Shown piece by piece: positions 11,400 to 21,177 of a stretch of DNA of 64,000 nucleotides. The notes beneath the pieces are model-generated. The model was not told where the DNA came from and made no database searches. It saw only the letters and a program-made list of their open reading frames with translations. Origin of the DNA: Phytohabitans sp037414955 (lineage in GTDB: Bacteria > Actinomycetota > Actinomycetes > Mycobacteriales > Micromonosporaceae); assembly GCA_037414955.1 (NCBI GenBank), contig JBBEWH010000039.1:1-64000 (forward strand). Direction: 5' to 3'. The translations under genes and the position numbers were made by a program. Numbering within the stretch: the first letter of the stretch is position 1; each line of letters starts with the position of its first letter.

Positions 11400-11975
11400 T
11401 CAGCGCTGCCTGATGACCTGAACTGACATCCGCTGTTCGACTCGGTGGGCCGCGTCCCTGATGTGTGCGCTACGTAGCGGGTGGACCTGGGCGTGCGCCG
11501 AGTGCGCGCCGTGTCGCGCGAGCACTTCGGTCAGGCGTTCTTCCAGGGACATTCGTTGTCCCCGCGGACCGACGGTCTGGTCGGCGTAGGTCAGGGCGTC
11601 GGAAACCGGTGACTCTTCGTGGCGGAAGCGGGCGAGCGCATCGGCCATCCGCCGGGCACGGGCGACGAACACCGCGCCGGAGTGGTGGGCGACGAGGCCG
11701 CACACGCGGTCGGGCCAGCCCTGCTGTTGTAGGTAGGCGGCGCCGTCAAGGGAATGGAAGCCGGTCTCGCAGAGGGTCGGGCTGTATCCGATGTCGTGCA
11801 ACCAGGCGGTGGCCACGAGCATCTCCCGGTCGCCCGGGTCGACGGTGCGGACCAGTTCACCCGCCCGCCGGGCCACCGCGGCGGTGTGCGCGAGGCGGTC
11901 CGGCAGACCGTGCAGCAACGCCGCGGCCAAGGCCCGCGCGGCACCGACGCGGGGAGGCGCTGCCACCGTGCTCAT
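11400..11975 (-). CDS. HD-domain phosphohydrolase-like protein
   Basis: A 191-residue HD-superfamily protein. The metal ligands are visible as H in RLAHTAAVARRA (near residue 30), the HD pair in ATAWLHDIGYSPT (near 60), H in LVAHHSG (near 96) and D in ALTYADQTV (near 128). Such proteins cleave phosphomonoesters or nucleotides in the cytosol, but the substrate is unknown. It lies just behind the STAS gene on the same strand (84-bp gap), so they may be cotranscribed. The ATG at 11975 has no strong ribosome binding site. Confidence 0.8.
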   Translation of the reverse strand: MSTVAAPPRVGAARALAAALLHGLPDRLAHTAAVARRAGELVRTVDPGDREMLVATAWLHDIGYSPTLCETGFHSLDGAAYLQQQGWPDRVCGLVAHHSGAVFVARARRMADALARFRHEESPVSDALTYADQTVGPRGQRMSLEERLTEVLARHGAHSAHAQVHPLRSAHIRDAAHRVEQRMSVQVIRQR

Positions 11976-12060
11976 GTGTCGACGCTATGGGCGTCCACGC
12001 GGCCGTGCCAGTGGAGAGTTACCTGCTCGCGGGCCTGTTCACCAAGGGTTCATGATCTCT

Positions 12061-12320
12061 TAGTCCGCTAGCAACTGTGGCAGCGAGCCGGAGCCGCCGG
12101 CCCTCGCGGACGGTGTGGGCCGGCTGACCCTGGTGACCGCCGACGGTGACGCGTACACGCCGTGGGGTGTGTTGTGGGTCGACGCCGACCTGACATCGCC
12201 GGTGCAGCCGGCGCCGCCGCTCCCGCTCGGGGCACGGGCATTGTCCACATCGGAACAGGCGTTGACGGGCGAGCCGGAGGCGCGCCTGACCCCTCTCATG
12301 ATCAAGGCGTCCTTCAAGTA
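12061..12320 (+). pseudogene. Possible coding remnant, plus strand
   Basis: The frame reads GRLTLVTADGDAYTPWGVLW and then VDADLTSPVQPAPPLPLG, with a balanced amino-acid use unlike the shadow frames. It has no good start and ends in the family A palindrome (PLMIKASFK). I suspect the 3' remnant of a lost gene. I do not recognise the family. Confidence 0.3.
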
Positions 12321-12352
12321 GTTCTAACTACTTGAAGGACGCCTTGATCTTG
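12297..12352. repeat. Family A palindrome, full copy
   Basis: Inner arm TTCAAGTAG with perfect pairing around TTCTAA; the right end has one substitution (GATCTTG instead of GATCATG). It lies 10 bp beyond the S8 protease stop. Confidence 0.88.
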
Positions 12353-12361
12353 GAGGGAAGG

Positions 12362-15300
12362 CTAGCTGACGGAGCCGATCGCGACGTTGCCGCGGCCGAC
12401 GACCGCGCCCTCGTCGGTCACCACGACCAGCTCACCGAAGAGCCGGCGCTCGCCGGCCGGGGCCGAAGCCGCCGTCACCGAGCCACTGATCGTCGTGCTG
12501 GCGCCGTTGGCGAGCGTCACCGCCGTGCCGGAGACCGCGACCGAGCCGAGCGCCGCGGCGTAGAACACGTCGCGGTAGTCGTACGCGGTCGTGCCGCCCG
12601 GCACGGAGTACCCATCGATCTCGATGGTGTAGGTGCCCGCCGCCGGGTTGGCGATCGACACCGCCTCCTCCGAGTCGCCATCGGCCGCACGGCCCACCTC
12701 GGCGCCGTTCAACCGAACGTACAGGTCGAGGTCGGCACCCAGGTCGCTGGTGTTGCCGATCGCCACGTCCAGCCGGGTCGCGCCGGCCGGCACGGCCACG
12801 GTGTACGTCTGCACCTCGCCGTTGGCGATGGTCGGACGCGCGATGGCGGCACTGCCGAGCGGTCCGCCCTGCCCGCTCACCGTGACCGGACCGAACTGGT
12901 TGGTCAGCGTCCAGGTCACCGGCGCGGGGGTACCCGGGGTGACGCTGGGCAGCTCGACCGTGGCCGGCTCGATCGTGACGCCCTGGACGCGGGCGGTGAG
13001 CTGGAACGGGTTGTTCAGCGCCGGCGAGGTGCGCCGGGACTCGACCTCGATCTCCCACACACCCGGGATCGGGTTCTCGTACGACCGCTCCTGCGGCTTG
13101 CAGGCCGCCGCGTCCGAGAAGTTGGTGTAGCAGACCAGGCTGCTCGTGCTGTCCTGCGGCACACCGTGCGGGTTGATGGCGATGAACCGGGTCTGCGAGC
13201 CGGTCGCGATGCCGGACAGGTTGACCTGGAGCGCCGCGGCGCCGGCCGGCACGGTGACGAAGAACGTCTCGTGGCTGTTCCGGTCGACCTCGCCGGATCC
13301 GGCGAACCGGTAGTTCGGCGCCTTCACGTCGTTCGACGCGACCACCGTGTTCATGATCTCGTAGTCCACGGTGGACGTCGCCGGGTCGTCGACCCGCAGG
13401 ATCGCGCCGTGCGCGCCGGCGCTGGGCTTGGCCTGCACCGAGACGGTGACGGTCTTGTTCAGCGGCAGCACGACCTGTCGCGGCGACGAGAACGTGCCGT
13501 CGTTGCCGAGCCAGCTCAGCGTGTGGGTGACGCCGCGGGCCGGCCCGCTCGTGCGGGTCAGCTTCACCTGGTAGGTCTTGGACTGGCCGGGCTTGTGGCC
13601 CCCGTCCGCCGAGGCGCACCGGTTGTAGATACCGAGGCCCTTGTCCGGTGTGGTGAGGAACTCGGAGAGCTCGGTGCAGACCGCCGCCTCCGACGTGTAC
13701 CCGCGGGCCTCGACGCCGCCGCGCAGCAGGTTCCACGCGCCGGGCACGTTGAACATGCCGTTGCCCTGACCGTACGCGGGCACGCCGTCGATCCACTTAG
13801 CGGAGCTGTAGATCGCGCGGCGCAGCTGCGCCGGGGTGATGCCGCGGTCGGTCGCCTTGGCGGCCGACAGCAGCAGCGCGGCCGCGCCCGCCGCCTGCGG
13901 CGAGGCCATCGACGTGCCGTTCGCCATCAGGTAACCCGGCGGCAGGCTGTATCCGGCCTCGGCGACCGGCGAGCCGGCCTGCCACATCGGCGCGGTGGAG
14001 ATGGCCGCACCCGGCGCGCTGATGTTCGGCTTGAAGCCGCCGTCTTCCCGCGGCCCGCGCGAGGAGAAGTTGAACAGCGCGTTCTTCTTCCGCACCACCG
14101 AGCCGTAGTTGGCGAGCCAGGTGTCCTTGCTGATGCTGGCGGCCACGCTGACCACGTCGAGGGCGACCGACGGGTCGCCGACCGTGTTCAGGCCCGGGCC
14201 GCTGTTGCCGGCGGAGATGAACATCTGGACGCCGTAGTCGTTGATGAGGCGGTTGTAGAGCACCGCGCGGGCGTTGCTGCCGTCGTTGAACGCCGGCAGG
14301 CCGCCGATCGACATGTTGACGACGTCGACGCCGCGGTTCACGACGAGGTCGACCATGCCGTCGGTCAGCGCCACGGCGGTGCAGCCACCGCTCCAGCTGC
14401 AGGCCCGACCGGACACGATCTTCGCGCCCGGCGCCGCGCCGTCGAAGTTGGCGTTGCCGAGCATGTCGTTCGCGGCTGTGATGCCGGCGACGTGCGAGCC
14501 GTGCGAGCTGGCGAGGATGCCGATGTTCACGAAGTCGGCGACACCGGGCAGGCCGGCCGGGGCCAGCGAGACGTCCTCGCGGTACTCCACGACGAACGCC
14601 ATCCGGTCCAGGACCGCGGTGCTCGGGTTGTCGGTGCCGAAGTGGCCGACGTCGAACCGCTCGCCGTACGGCCGCATCACCGGGTCGTCGGTGAAGTTGA
14701 GGTTCTGGTTGGCATCGACCCGGATGTTGTGGCTGGCCGGGTCGTAGAGGATGCCGAAGAGGTCGGTCTTGTCGCCGTCCCGGTTCACGTCGCCCGCCGG
14801 GTCACCGCCCGCGGTGATGGCCTCGTTGAACCGGTTGATCCGGTACGTGCCAGCCGGCGCGGTCCAGGTGCCACCCGCGTAGCTGAACGTCGGGCCGGCC
14901 ACCTCGGTCAGCATCGCGCGCCAGGTGCCGTCGCCCTCCAGGAGCGGGTCGGTGCCGGTGAACCAGTCGACCACCTTGCGCTCGCCGGTGGACGTGGTCT
15001 GCAGCGCCGGGTTGTCGAGGTCGACACCGGAGTCGAGGATGCCGATGGTGACGCCGCGGCCGTCCCAGGTCGGGTGCTGCGCCTTGAAGTTCACCGCGCC
15101 GGTCTCAGCCGTCGGCATGTACGGGTTCGCGGCAGCCGTGTCGGCACCGGGAGCCTCGGGCGCCGCCGCCCGCGCGCCGGACTTGCCGGCCTGGACGGGC
15201 TCCGGCAGAACGAGCGTCTCGTTCAGGTCGATGGCGGTCACGCCGGGCAGCTTCGCCGCCTTCTCGACCGCGCCGGTGGGGAGCTGGACCTTGATGTACC

Positions 15301-15667
15301 CGACCGAGTCGACTCGCCGGGCGACCGTGCCGCCAAGCTTCTCGAGCGCGGCCTCCACACCGGTCGCCTTGCCCTTGTCGGTGGCCACGATGGCCACGAC
15401 GTGCGAGACGTCGTTGGCCTCCGCGTCGGCGAGGAGGTCGGCGTCGTGGGCACCCAGCGTGTCGGCGGGCGCGTCCTTGGGTACGTCGGGCTCGGCCGCC
15501 GGGTCGGCGATCGGCGCCGGTTCGGCGGCGGCGGTGGGGTCGGCGGCGGTCTGCGCCGGATCGGCGCTGCCGGGCGTCGCGCCGGCGGCGGACATGACGC
15601 CCACTGCCAACGCTGACGTGCACAAGAGGGCGGCTATGCGCCGTCCTCGGTTAGGGAGTCTTCTCAC
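12362..15667 (-). CDS. Secreted subtilisin-like serine protease (S8)
   Basis: A 1,101-residue exported protease. It has a signal peptide (basic MRRLPNRGRR, then IAALLCTSALAVGVMSAAG), an inhibitor-like propeptide (about 60-160), and the S8 triad: Asp in IGILDSGVDLDN (near residue 212), His in SSHGSHVAGI (near 388) and Ser in NGTSMASPQAAGA (near 585). A long C-terminal region contains beta-rich modules, including a pre-peptidase-like segment (about 960-1050: ADLDLYVRLNG, TYTIEIDGYSV). The protease acts outside the cell on unknown proteins. Start GTG 15667 has GGAGG 7-8 bases upstream. A perfect 16-bp palindrome (15681-15696) lies 14 bp before the start codon and may be an operator. Confidence 0.93.
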   Translation of the reverse strand: MRRLPNRGRRIAALLCTSALAVGVMSAAGATPGSADPAQTAADPTAAAEPAPIADPAAEPDVPKDAPADTLGAHDADLLADAEANDVSHVVAIVATDKGKATGVEAALEKLGGTVARRVDSVGYIKVQLPTGAVEKAAKLPGVTAIDLNETLVLPEPVQAGKSGARAAAPEAPGADTAAANPYMPTAETGAVNFKAQHPTWDGRGVTIGILDSGVDLDNPALQTTSTGERKVVDWFTGTDPLLEGDGTWRAMLTEVAGPTFSYAGGTWTAPAGTYRINRFNEAITAGGDPAGDVNRDGDKTDLFGILYDPASHNIRVDANQNLNFTDDPVMRPYGERFDVGHFGTDNPSTAVLDRMAFVVEYREDVSLAPAGLPGVADFVNIGILASSHGSHVAGITAANDMLGNANFDGAAPGAKIVSGRACSWSGGCTAVALTDGMVDLVVNRGVDVVNMSIGGLPAFNDGSNARAVLYNRLINDYGVQMFISAGNSGPGLNTVGDPSVALDVVSVAASISKDTWLANYGSVVRKKNALFNFSSRGPREDGGFKPNISAPGAAISTAPMWQAGSPVAEAGYSLPPGYLMANGTSMASPQAAGAAALLLSAAKATDRGITPAQLRRAIYSSAKWIDGVPAYGQGNGMFNVPGAWNLLRGGVEARGYTSEAAVCTELSEFLTTPDKGLGIYNRCASADGGHKPGQSKTYQVKLTRTSGPARGVTHTLSWLGNDGTFSSPRQVVLPLNKTVTVSVQAKPSAGAHGAILRVDDPATSTVDYEIMNTVVASNDVKAPNYRFAGSGEVDRNSHETFFVTVPAGAAALQVNLSGIATGSQTRFIAINPHGVPQDSTSSLVCYTNFSDAAACKPQERSYENPIPGVWEIEVESRRTSPALNNPFQLTARVQGVTIEPATVELPSVTPGTPAPVTWTLTNQFGPVTVSGQGGPLGSAAIARPTIANGEVQTYTVAVPAGATRLDVAIGNTSDLGADLDLYVRLNGAEVGRAADGDSEEAVSIANPAAGTYTIEIDGYSVPGGTTAYDYRDVFYAAALGSVAVSGTAVTLANGASTTISGSVTAASAPAGERRLFGELVVVTDEGAVVGRGNVAIGSVS

Positions 15668-15680
15668 CTGTGGTCCTCCG

Positions 15681-15696
15681 CAACAGGGCCCTGTTG
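15681..15696. promoter_or_regulatory. Perfect 16-bp palindrome, possible operator
   Basis: CAACAGGGCCCTGTTG is fully self-complementary and lies 14 bp upstream of the GTG start of the S8 protease. It is a candidate operator or a translational hairpin; there is no loop, which favours a DNA-binding site. Confidence 0.45.
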
Positions 15697-15848
15697 TACA
15701 GGGCGCGACACGCGCTGATCCTTCGCGTCATGGCAATGAGTGTCACTACCTGGGAGAGCAGTTGTGACCTGGCCGTGACATCGTCCGTCCGATACGCGGA
15801 TATCGTGCCATTCCCACTGGCCAAGCCTCCGCAGCCGACACGCTACTC

Positions 15849-15905
15849 CATGATCAGGGCGCCCCTTATGTCATAAGAGCGACAAGAGAGACCCCCTGAT
15901 CAGGC
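15849..15905. repeat. Family A palindrome, decayed copy
   Basis: The outer arms CATGATCAGGGCG and CCCCCTGATCAGG are recognisable, but the inner parts no longer pair. It lies 10 bp after the M36 gene stop. Confidence 0.6.
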
Positions 15906-15914
15906 ACGGAAGGT

Positions 15915-18751
15915 CTAGCGGGTGAAGGCTTGGAACTCGGCGATGCGGACCACCGGGGCGAACGCGCTGCCGGCCGTGCAGTCGGTCACGGCCCGCGGGT
16001 CCGCGTCCCGTTCGCCCGCGTACGCCGGGTTGCCGGTGCACTGGCTCGCCAGCACCTCCAGCCGCAGGTGGGTGGCCGGCGTCGGCGCGAACCGGAACGT
16101 CCGCAGGTTGAGGGTCGGCGCGGTGGGCCGGAAGGAAAGGGTCGGGAACGCGTTGGTCTCACTCCGGTACACCCGGCGGAAGCTCGCGTCGTCCGCGCAA
16201 TCGGCGACGGTCGCGTCGCAGGCCCACACCGCGAACGAACGCAGCGCGGTGAACCGGTTCTGCGGTCCGTCGTCCGGGTCGCCCTCGATCGCCGGGCGCA
16301 GCATGGCGCTCACGTTCACCGTGCTGACCAGCTGCCGCCGGTCGCCGGCGAGGTCGACGGTGAGCGTGCGGCCGGCCACGCCGTCCCGCGACGCCCAGTT
16401 GGTCGCCTCGGTCTCGTCGACGAGCTTGTCGAGGTTCAGCCCGGGGCCACTCACCGTGGCGCCGGCCGCGGCCGACGCGAGGTTGCGCGGCAGATTCAGC
16501 TTCAGCTCCTGGGCCCGGCCGGGCAGGAACAGCGTGCTGAACGTGCGGTGCCCGAAGCCGGCGCCGGTCGCGACGAACGAGAACTGCTTACCGGGCACGA
16601 TCTCGAACGTGTCCGGCAGGTCGGTCTCCGGGTCGGTGTCGGCCACCGGCATCGCGCGCGCCTCGTACGTGCCGACGTAGAGCCGGATCGGCGCGCCCTC
16701 GGCGTCGCCGGCCGCCCGCAGCGTGACGGTGGCGTTCCGGGCGTACGGCGACGCGAAGCTCGGCGTCGGGTCCGCGTCGGACGGCCCGCTCGCCGCGTCC
16801 TGCCCCATGCCGGACTCGGCGAACGCGTCCCACATGAGTTGCTGGTTGGCGCCGCCGAACCGGACCAGGTCGGCGGCCAGCATGTTGTCGCGCATGTCCA
16901 GCATGCTGAACTGGTTGCCGGCCTGGAGCAGGAACGAGTCGAAGAGCAGCTGCGCCCAGCGCCGGTTGCCGGGGCACTGGTCGATCGCCACCAGCCCGTC
17001 GGCGCACCGGGCCTGCAGCGACGGCGTCCCGGTGCCGTACCGGGCGAGGAACGCCGACCGGAGCCGCACGTTGGTGGCGCTCCAGATCTCGCCGTCCGCG
17101 TGCACCTGCTGGCCCACGAGGTCGTAACCGACGTCCGAGTAGTTGAGCGGGCTCCGCGTCGAGTCGTAGTTGCGGATGCCCGTCGTGGTGTTGCCGGTGA
17201 CGTACGCCCCGGTGACGAACGGGCTGTCGCCGGGTGCCCGGAAGCCGTACTCGTACAGGTACTCGGCGGCCAGCAGGTCGCTCCACGACTCGCCCATCGC
17301 GCCGCCCTGCGCCGACCCGATGCCGGTGTCCGGCCCGGCGATCATGCGGTTGGTGATCGCGTGGCCGTACTCGTGCCCGATCACCGTCATGTCGTAGTCA
17401 CCGTCCACACAGGGCGGATAGGCCGAGCCGGCGATCGGCTGCCACAGGAACATGTTGGTGGTCGGCGGCAGCCCTTCGCGCGGGGTGGCCTGGTTGGCGT
17501 TGTTACGGCTACCGCCGAGCGCGTTCGCCTGCGCCCGACCCTGCTCCGGGTCGCCGCCGAGGCCTTCGCCGCTCAGGTTCACCATCTGCATGTTCCAGGC
17601 CGACTCGGTGAAGCCCAGGTGGTACGCCCAGTCGTGCATCCGGTTGTGCATGGCGAACAGGTTCGTGACGGCCGCGTCGGCGTCGTTGCGCCGCTCCGAG
17701 GTGAAGACATCCGGGTTGCAGCGCGCCTGGCGCCACTGGTCGGTGAACGGGTACCGGTAGTCGCGTGCGGGGCTCGGCGTCGCCGGGACCAGCGGGGTGT
17801 CGGCGCCGAGGCTCAGCGCGTTGGTGGCGGAGTTACCTCGCGAGGTGAGGGTGGGCGTGCCGGTGGCGACGTCGACGTCCCACGCCTGCCCGCTGGCCGG
17901 GTCGCGGACCGTGCGCACGCAGCGCGGCGCCGGCTCGGCACACCAGACCACGCGAGTGTCGTTACCGGACGCGGTGGGCGTCGCGGGGAACACCGCCCAC
18001 AGTGGATTGTCGGAGTCGAAGTCGACCAGATCCTCGCGCACCAGCACCTTCCCGGTGCGACCGTCCACGTAGGCGGTGACCGCGACCGGGTCGGCGGCGC
18101 TGGGCTGGCCGCTCACCGTCACCGCGTACGCCGCGCGGGGCCCGTCGAGCGGGGTCGGCACCGCCACCTCGCGGACGGTGCTGGACCCGACCTCCGCGGC
18201 GGCCAGCCCGACATTCTCCCGGGCGATGCGCGCCGCGTCGGCCGCGCTGAGCGTCGCCGGCTCGGGCACCCCGGTGTCCCGGGCGAGCGACGAGGTCACA
18301 CGCACCGCCGCGCCGTCGCTGACCAGCACCGTGACCAGGCCGTCATGCGCGGCCGGCAGGTCGCCGAAGCGCTGCCGCAGGGTGACCACGGTGCCGGTGC
18401 CGAGCGGCCGCACCAGCACCGGCTCCAGCGCGGCGACCGCCGCCCCGTCCAGCCCGAACGCTCTTCGCTGGCCGCCAGGTAGGCCCGGGCGGCGGCCTCC
18501 GGGTCGGCCGGCAGGCCGGTGGCCAGCGTGGCCGGGCCGAGCGCGCTCGGCGTACCCAGCGCGTTGAAGCGTGCCCCACCGGCGAGGCTGCGCTGCCGCG
18601 CGCTGGGCACGGCCCGACCAGGCCGGTTGTCCAGATCCAACGACGAGTGTTCCTCATGCGCGAGCCCGGGCGGAGCGGACGGCGCCGCATCCGCTGGACC
18701 TGCCGGAACCACTAACGCCAGTGCCGCCACCGTGACCAACGCAGCCCGCAT
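15915..18751 (-). pseudogene. M36 (fungalysin) metallopeptidase gene with frameshift
   Basis: Encodes a secreted M36 metallopeptidase, but in two frames. The first frame (ATG 18751) gives a signal peptide (MRAALVTVAALALVVPAGPA) and the start of the propeptide up to AARAYLAASEE. The second frame, open from upstream of its first GTG at 18419, continues with AFGLDGAAVAALEPVLVRPL and the rest. Joining them needs one extra base near 18463; the span of 2,837 bp is one short of a multiple of three. The catalytic domain is intact, with HEYGH (17361-17375) and a downstream GES glutamate motif, followed by a discoidin-like C-terminal module. Either a recent one-base deletion or a sequencing error explains it. 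It follows the ABC ATPase gene by 64 bp. Confidence 0.8.
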
Positions 18752-18815
18752 GACGCCCCCTTTAATGCATGTCTGTGCATATGTGGATACTCCACACCAG
18801 CACCGCACGCAATAG

Positions 18816-19700
18816 CTAGGGCTGTGCTATGGCGGAATCGGTATGACGGGCGAGGGCCAGGTAGCCGTCCTCCAGGTTGGGGTCCGCGGGCTCCGCGTCC
18901 GGCGCGGGCGGGTCGGCCGCGACCACCCGGTACCGCATGCCGCCCTCCTGCGGCAGTGCGGAGACGATCGTGCCGGTCGACGGCGCCGGCCCCGCCGTGA
19001 CGACCGTCCACACCCGACCCTTGGCGTGGTCGGTGAGCCCGTCGACGGTCCCCCGGAAGACCAGCCGGCCATGGGCGAGCACCGCCACCTCGCGGCAGGT
19101 CTGCGCGATGTCGTCGACGATGTGCGTGCTCAGCAGCACCGTCCGGTCACCGGCCAGCCGGGACAGCAGCGTGCGGAACCGGATCCGCTCCTCCGGGTCG
19201 AGCCCGGCGGTGGGCTCGTCCACAATGAGCAGTCGCGGGTCGGCCAGCAGCGCCTGCGCGATGCCCACCCGGCGGCGCATGCCACCGGAGTAGCCGCGCA
19301 GCCGCCGGTCCGCGTCCGCGCTCAGCGATACCACGTCCAGCAGTTCGGCGACCCGCCGCCGGCGAGCCGTGCGGTCGTCGAGTCCTTTGAGGAGCGCGAT
19401 ATAGTCGAGGAACTCGCGGGCCGTCAGGTCGGGGTACACGCCGAGATCCTGCGGCAGGTAGCCGAGCGTGCGCTGCACGGCCAGCCGGCCGGCTCGGCTG
19501 GTCACGTCGTGCCCGCCGGCCAGCACCCGGCCGGCGGTGGGGCGCAGCAGCCCCGCGAGGATGCGCATCAGCGTGGTCTTGCCCGCGCCGTTCGCGCCCA
19601 GTAGGCCGAACATGCCGGTCGGCACGACGAGGTCGAGGCCGTCCAGGGCCGCCACCCCGCCCTTGTACACCTTCTTCAGTCCAGAAATCTCAACCAGCAT
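18816..19700 (-). CDS. ABC transporter ATP-binding protein
   Basis: A 294-residue ATPase with Walker A GANGAGKTT (near residue 35), Q-loop LGYLPQDLG, signature YSGGMRRRVGIAQ (near 138) and Walker B LLIVDEPTAGLDP (near 157), then the switch histidine in LLSTHIVDD. It powers the ABC-2-type permeases encoded just upstream. Its start codon overlaps the stop of the permease gene at 19700-20488 by one base, which indicates translational coupling. The cargo is unknown; ECF-sigma linkage suggests export or defence against an envelope-active compound. Confidence 0.93.
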   Translation of the reverse strand: MLVEISGLKKVYKGGVAALDGLDLVVPTGMFGLLGANGAGKTTLMRILAGLLRPTAGRVLAGGHDVTSRAGRLAVQRTLGYLPQDLGVYPDLTAREFLDYIALLKGLDDRTARRRRVAELLDVVSLSADADRRLRGYSGGMRRRVGIAQALLADPRLLIVDEPTAGLDPEERIRFRTLLSRLAGDRTVLLSTHIVDDIAQTCREVAVLAHGRLVFRGTVDGLTDHAKGRVWTVVTAGPAPSTGTIVSALPQEGGMRYRVVAADPPAPDAEPADPNLEDGYLALARHTDSAIAQP

Positions 19701-20488
19701 CAGGCTTTCCTATCGGTGCGTGCGACGTGGGTGACGGTCAAAACGAGGGCGGCGAGGCTCAGCAGCACGGCGATGGCGAGCGAGGCGGTCGCGGCGGTCG
19801 GCTCGGGACGGAGGAAGTTCAAGGCGGCGCCGGGTACCGGACCGGCCCAGGTCTCGACGGTGTTCTGGTAGCCGAAGAAGACCTGGATCTGATACCCGCC
19901 GAGCGGGGCCATCAGGGTCAGCGCCAGGGTCGGCATCGCCGCCGGGTTGATGGAGTTGCCCCAGAACCAGTAGCCGACGAACAGCACCCGGAACAGCGGC
20001 GCCGGTATCAGCAGCGGCACGGCGAGCGCGAACGCGCCGACGAAGAGCAGCGCCGGCACCATCACCGCGGCGAACCCGGCCACCGCCCACACCAATCCGA
20101 TCACGCGTCCGGAGACGGCCACATAGGCCACCGCGAATCCGAAGTAGAGGATCGCGAGGGGGACCGCGACGGCCGCGCACGCGCCGAGGTACTTGCCGAG
20201 CAGCCGGCCCGCGGGGTGCGCGGGAGTGGTGTCCAGGATCGGTGCCACGCCCAGCCGGATGTCGCGGATCAGCCGGTCCGCCAACAGGCAGCCGTACCCG
20301 GCCGGCAGCATGATGTTGGCCAGCAAGGCGATCTGGCCCATCGTCTTCTGTGGATCGGGGTTGTCCAGGGCGTCGGCGACCAGATCGCGACTGGTCGCCG
20401 CCAGCAGCAGCACGGTGCCGGCGAGGACTATCCACATCGATCGCTTGCGGATCTGCATGCGGAACTCGTACACCGCGGTCGCGGTCAT
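19700..20488 (-). CDS. ABC-2-type membrane permease
   Basis: A 262-residue protein with about six hydrophobic helices (WIVLAGTVLLLAATS near residue 18, then IALLANIMLPAGYGCLLADR and further segments). It is probably one half of the membrane channel for the ATPase downstream. The N-terminal MTATAVYEFRMQIRKR is typical of ABC-2 permeases. The start ATG 20488 overlaps the TGA of the next gene upstream (ATGA). Confidence 0.85.
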   Translation of the reverse strand: MTATAVYEFRMQIRKRSMWIVLAGTVLLLAATSRDLVADALDNPDPQKTMGQIALLANIMLPAGYGCLLADRLIRDIRLGVAPILDTTPAHPAGRLLGKYLGACAAVAVPLAILYFGFAVAYVAVSGRVIGLVWAVAGFAAVMVPALLFVGAFALAVPLLIPAPLFRVLFVGYWFWGNSINPAAMPTLALTLMAPLGGYQIQVFFGYQNTVETWAGPVPGAALNFLRPEPTAATASLAIAVLLSLAALVLTVTHVARTDRKA

Positions 20489-21177
20489 TCCCCCTCCTCG
20501 TGGACGAGACGCTCGGTGCGACCCAGCACCAGCCAGGCGGCCGCGGCCAGCACCAGTGCGGCGGCGAGCAGCGTGCTTCGGTTCGCCGCCCAGTCGCTCC
20601 GCTCGGTGCCGCGGGTAGTCGCGAACAGGTACACCAGCCGCCCCCACCACCGCACCTGGATGGCGTCGGCGAACAGCTGTTGACCCAGCCAGCAGATCGC
20701 CACCACGCCGCTGGCCGCCGCCGGACCACGGCAGACCGCGGCCGCCAGGAATCCCAGCCCGCCCAGGCACAGCATGGGCGCCAGCCAGATGAGCTGACCC
20801 ACCAGGGGGCCGTGGTTGTGCGGCCAGCGCGTCCACCAGCCGCCCAGGACAAGCGTGGCGGCGACGAGCACCGCCACCAACACCGTCCAGCCGAGGGCCA
20901 CCGCGAGCCGGCGCAGCAGCGTCGCGCGGTACGGCGTGGGCAGGGTCAGCTGCAGCTCGGCGGCGCGGTCCCGGCCCACCAGGGAAGCGGCACCCACCCC
21001 CGCGACGAGCGGCGTCATCATCTCCAGGAGGCCGAACGCGTTGCTGACGCTCTGCGACTCGTCGGTGGCGACGAGCACGGTGACCGTCACCGCGACGGCC
21101 GGCGGCGTCAGCAACGCGGCCCAGCCCGCTCGCCGCACCTCATGTCGCCAAAGGCTCAGTGGTCTCAGTGGTCTCAC
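20485..21177 (-). CDS. Membrane protein of the ABC cluster
   Basis: A 230-residue protein with about six hydrophobic segments. It starts with a basic stretch (MRPLRPLSLWRHEVRR) and is likely a second ABC-2-type permease subunit. The GTG start overlaps the stop of the anti-sigma gene and its stop overlaps the start of the next permease, so the operon is tightly coupled. No substrate-specific motif is visible. Confidence 0.75.
   Translation of the reverse strand: MRPLRPLSLWRHEVRRAGWAALLTPPAVAVTVTVLVATDESQSVSNAFGLLEMMTPLVAGVGAASLVGRDRAAELQLTLPTPYRATLLRRLAVALGWTVLVAVLVAATLVLGGWWTRWPHNHGPLVGQLIWLAPMLCLGGLGFLAAAVCRGPAAASGVVAICWLGQQLFADAIQVRWWGRLVYLFATTRGTERSDWAANRSTLLAAALVLAAAAWLVLGRTERLVHEEGE

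Larger units (their letters stand above)
11976..12361. other. 386-bp spacer with a possible gene remnant
   Basis: The spacer between the HD gene start and the S8 protease stop contains a short plus-strand coding-like stretch (12061-12320) and a family A palindrome. I see no clear promoter or RNA gene. Confidence 0.5.
15668..15914. other. Spacer upstream of the S8 protease gene
   Basis: The 247-bp spacer separates two minus-strand protease genes. It holds the SD and a 16-bp palindrome near the S8 gene and a decayed family A copy near the M36 stop. I see no open frame. Confidence 0.5.

Noticed and set aside
12332..15616. Very long plus-strand frame opposite the S8 protease
   Set aside because: Antisense shadow rich in Arg/Val/Gly/His without recognisable motifs; the minus-strand frame has the complete catalytic triad.
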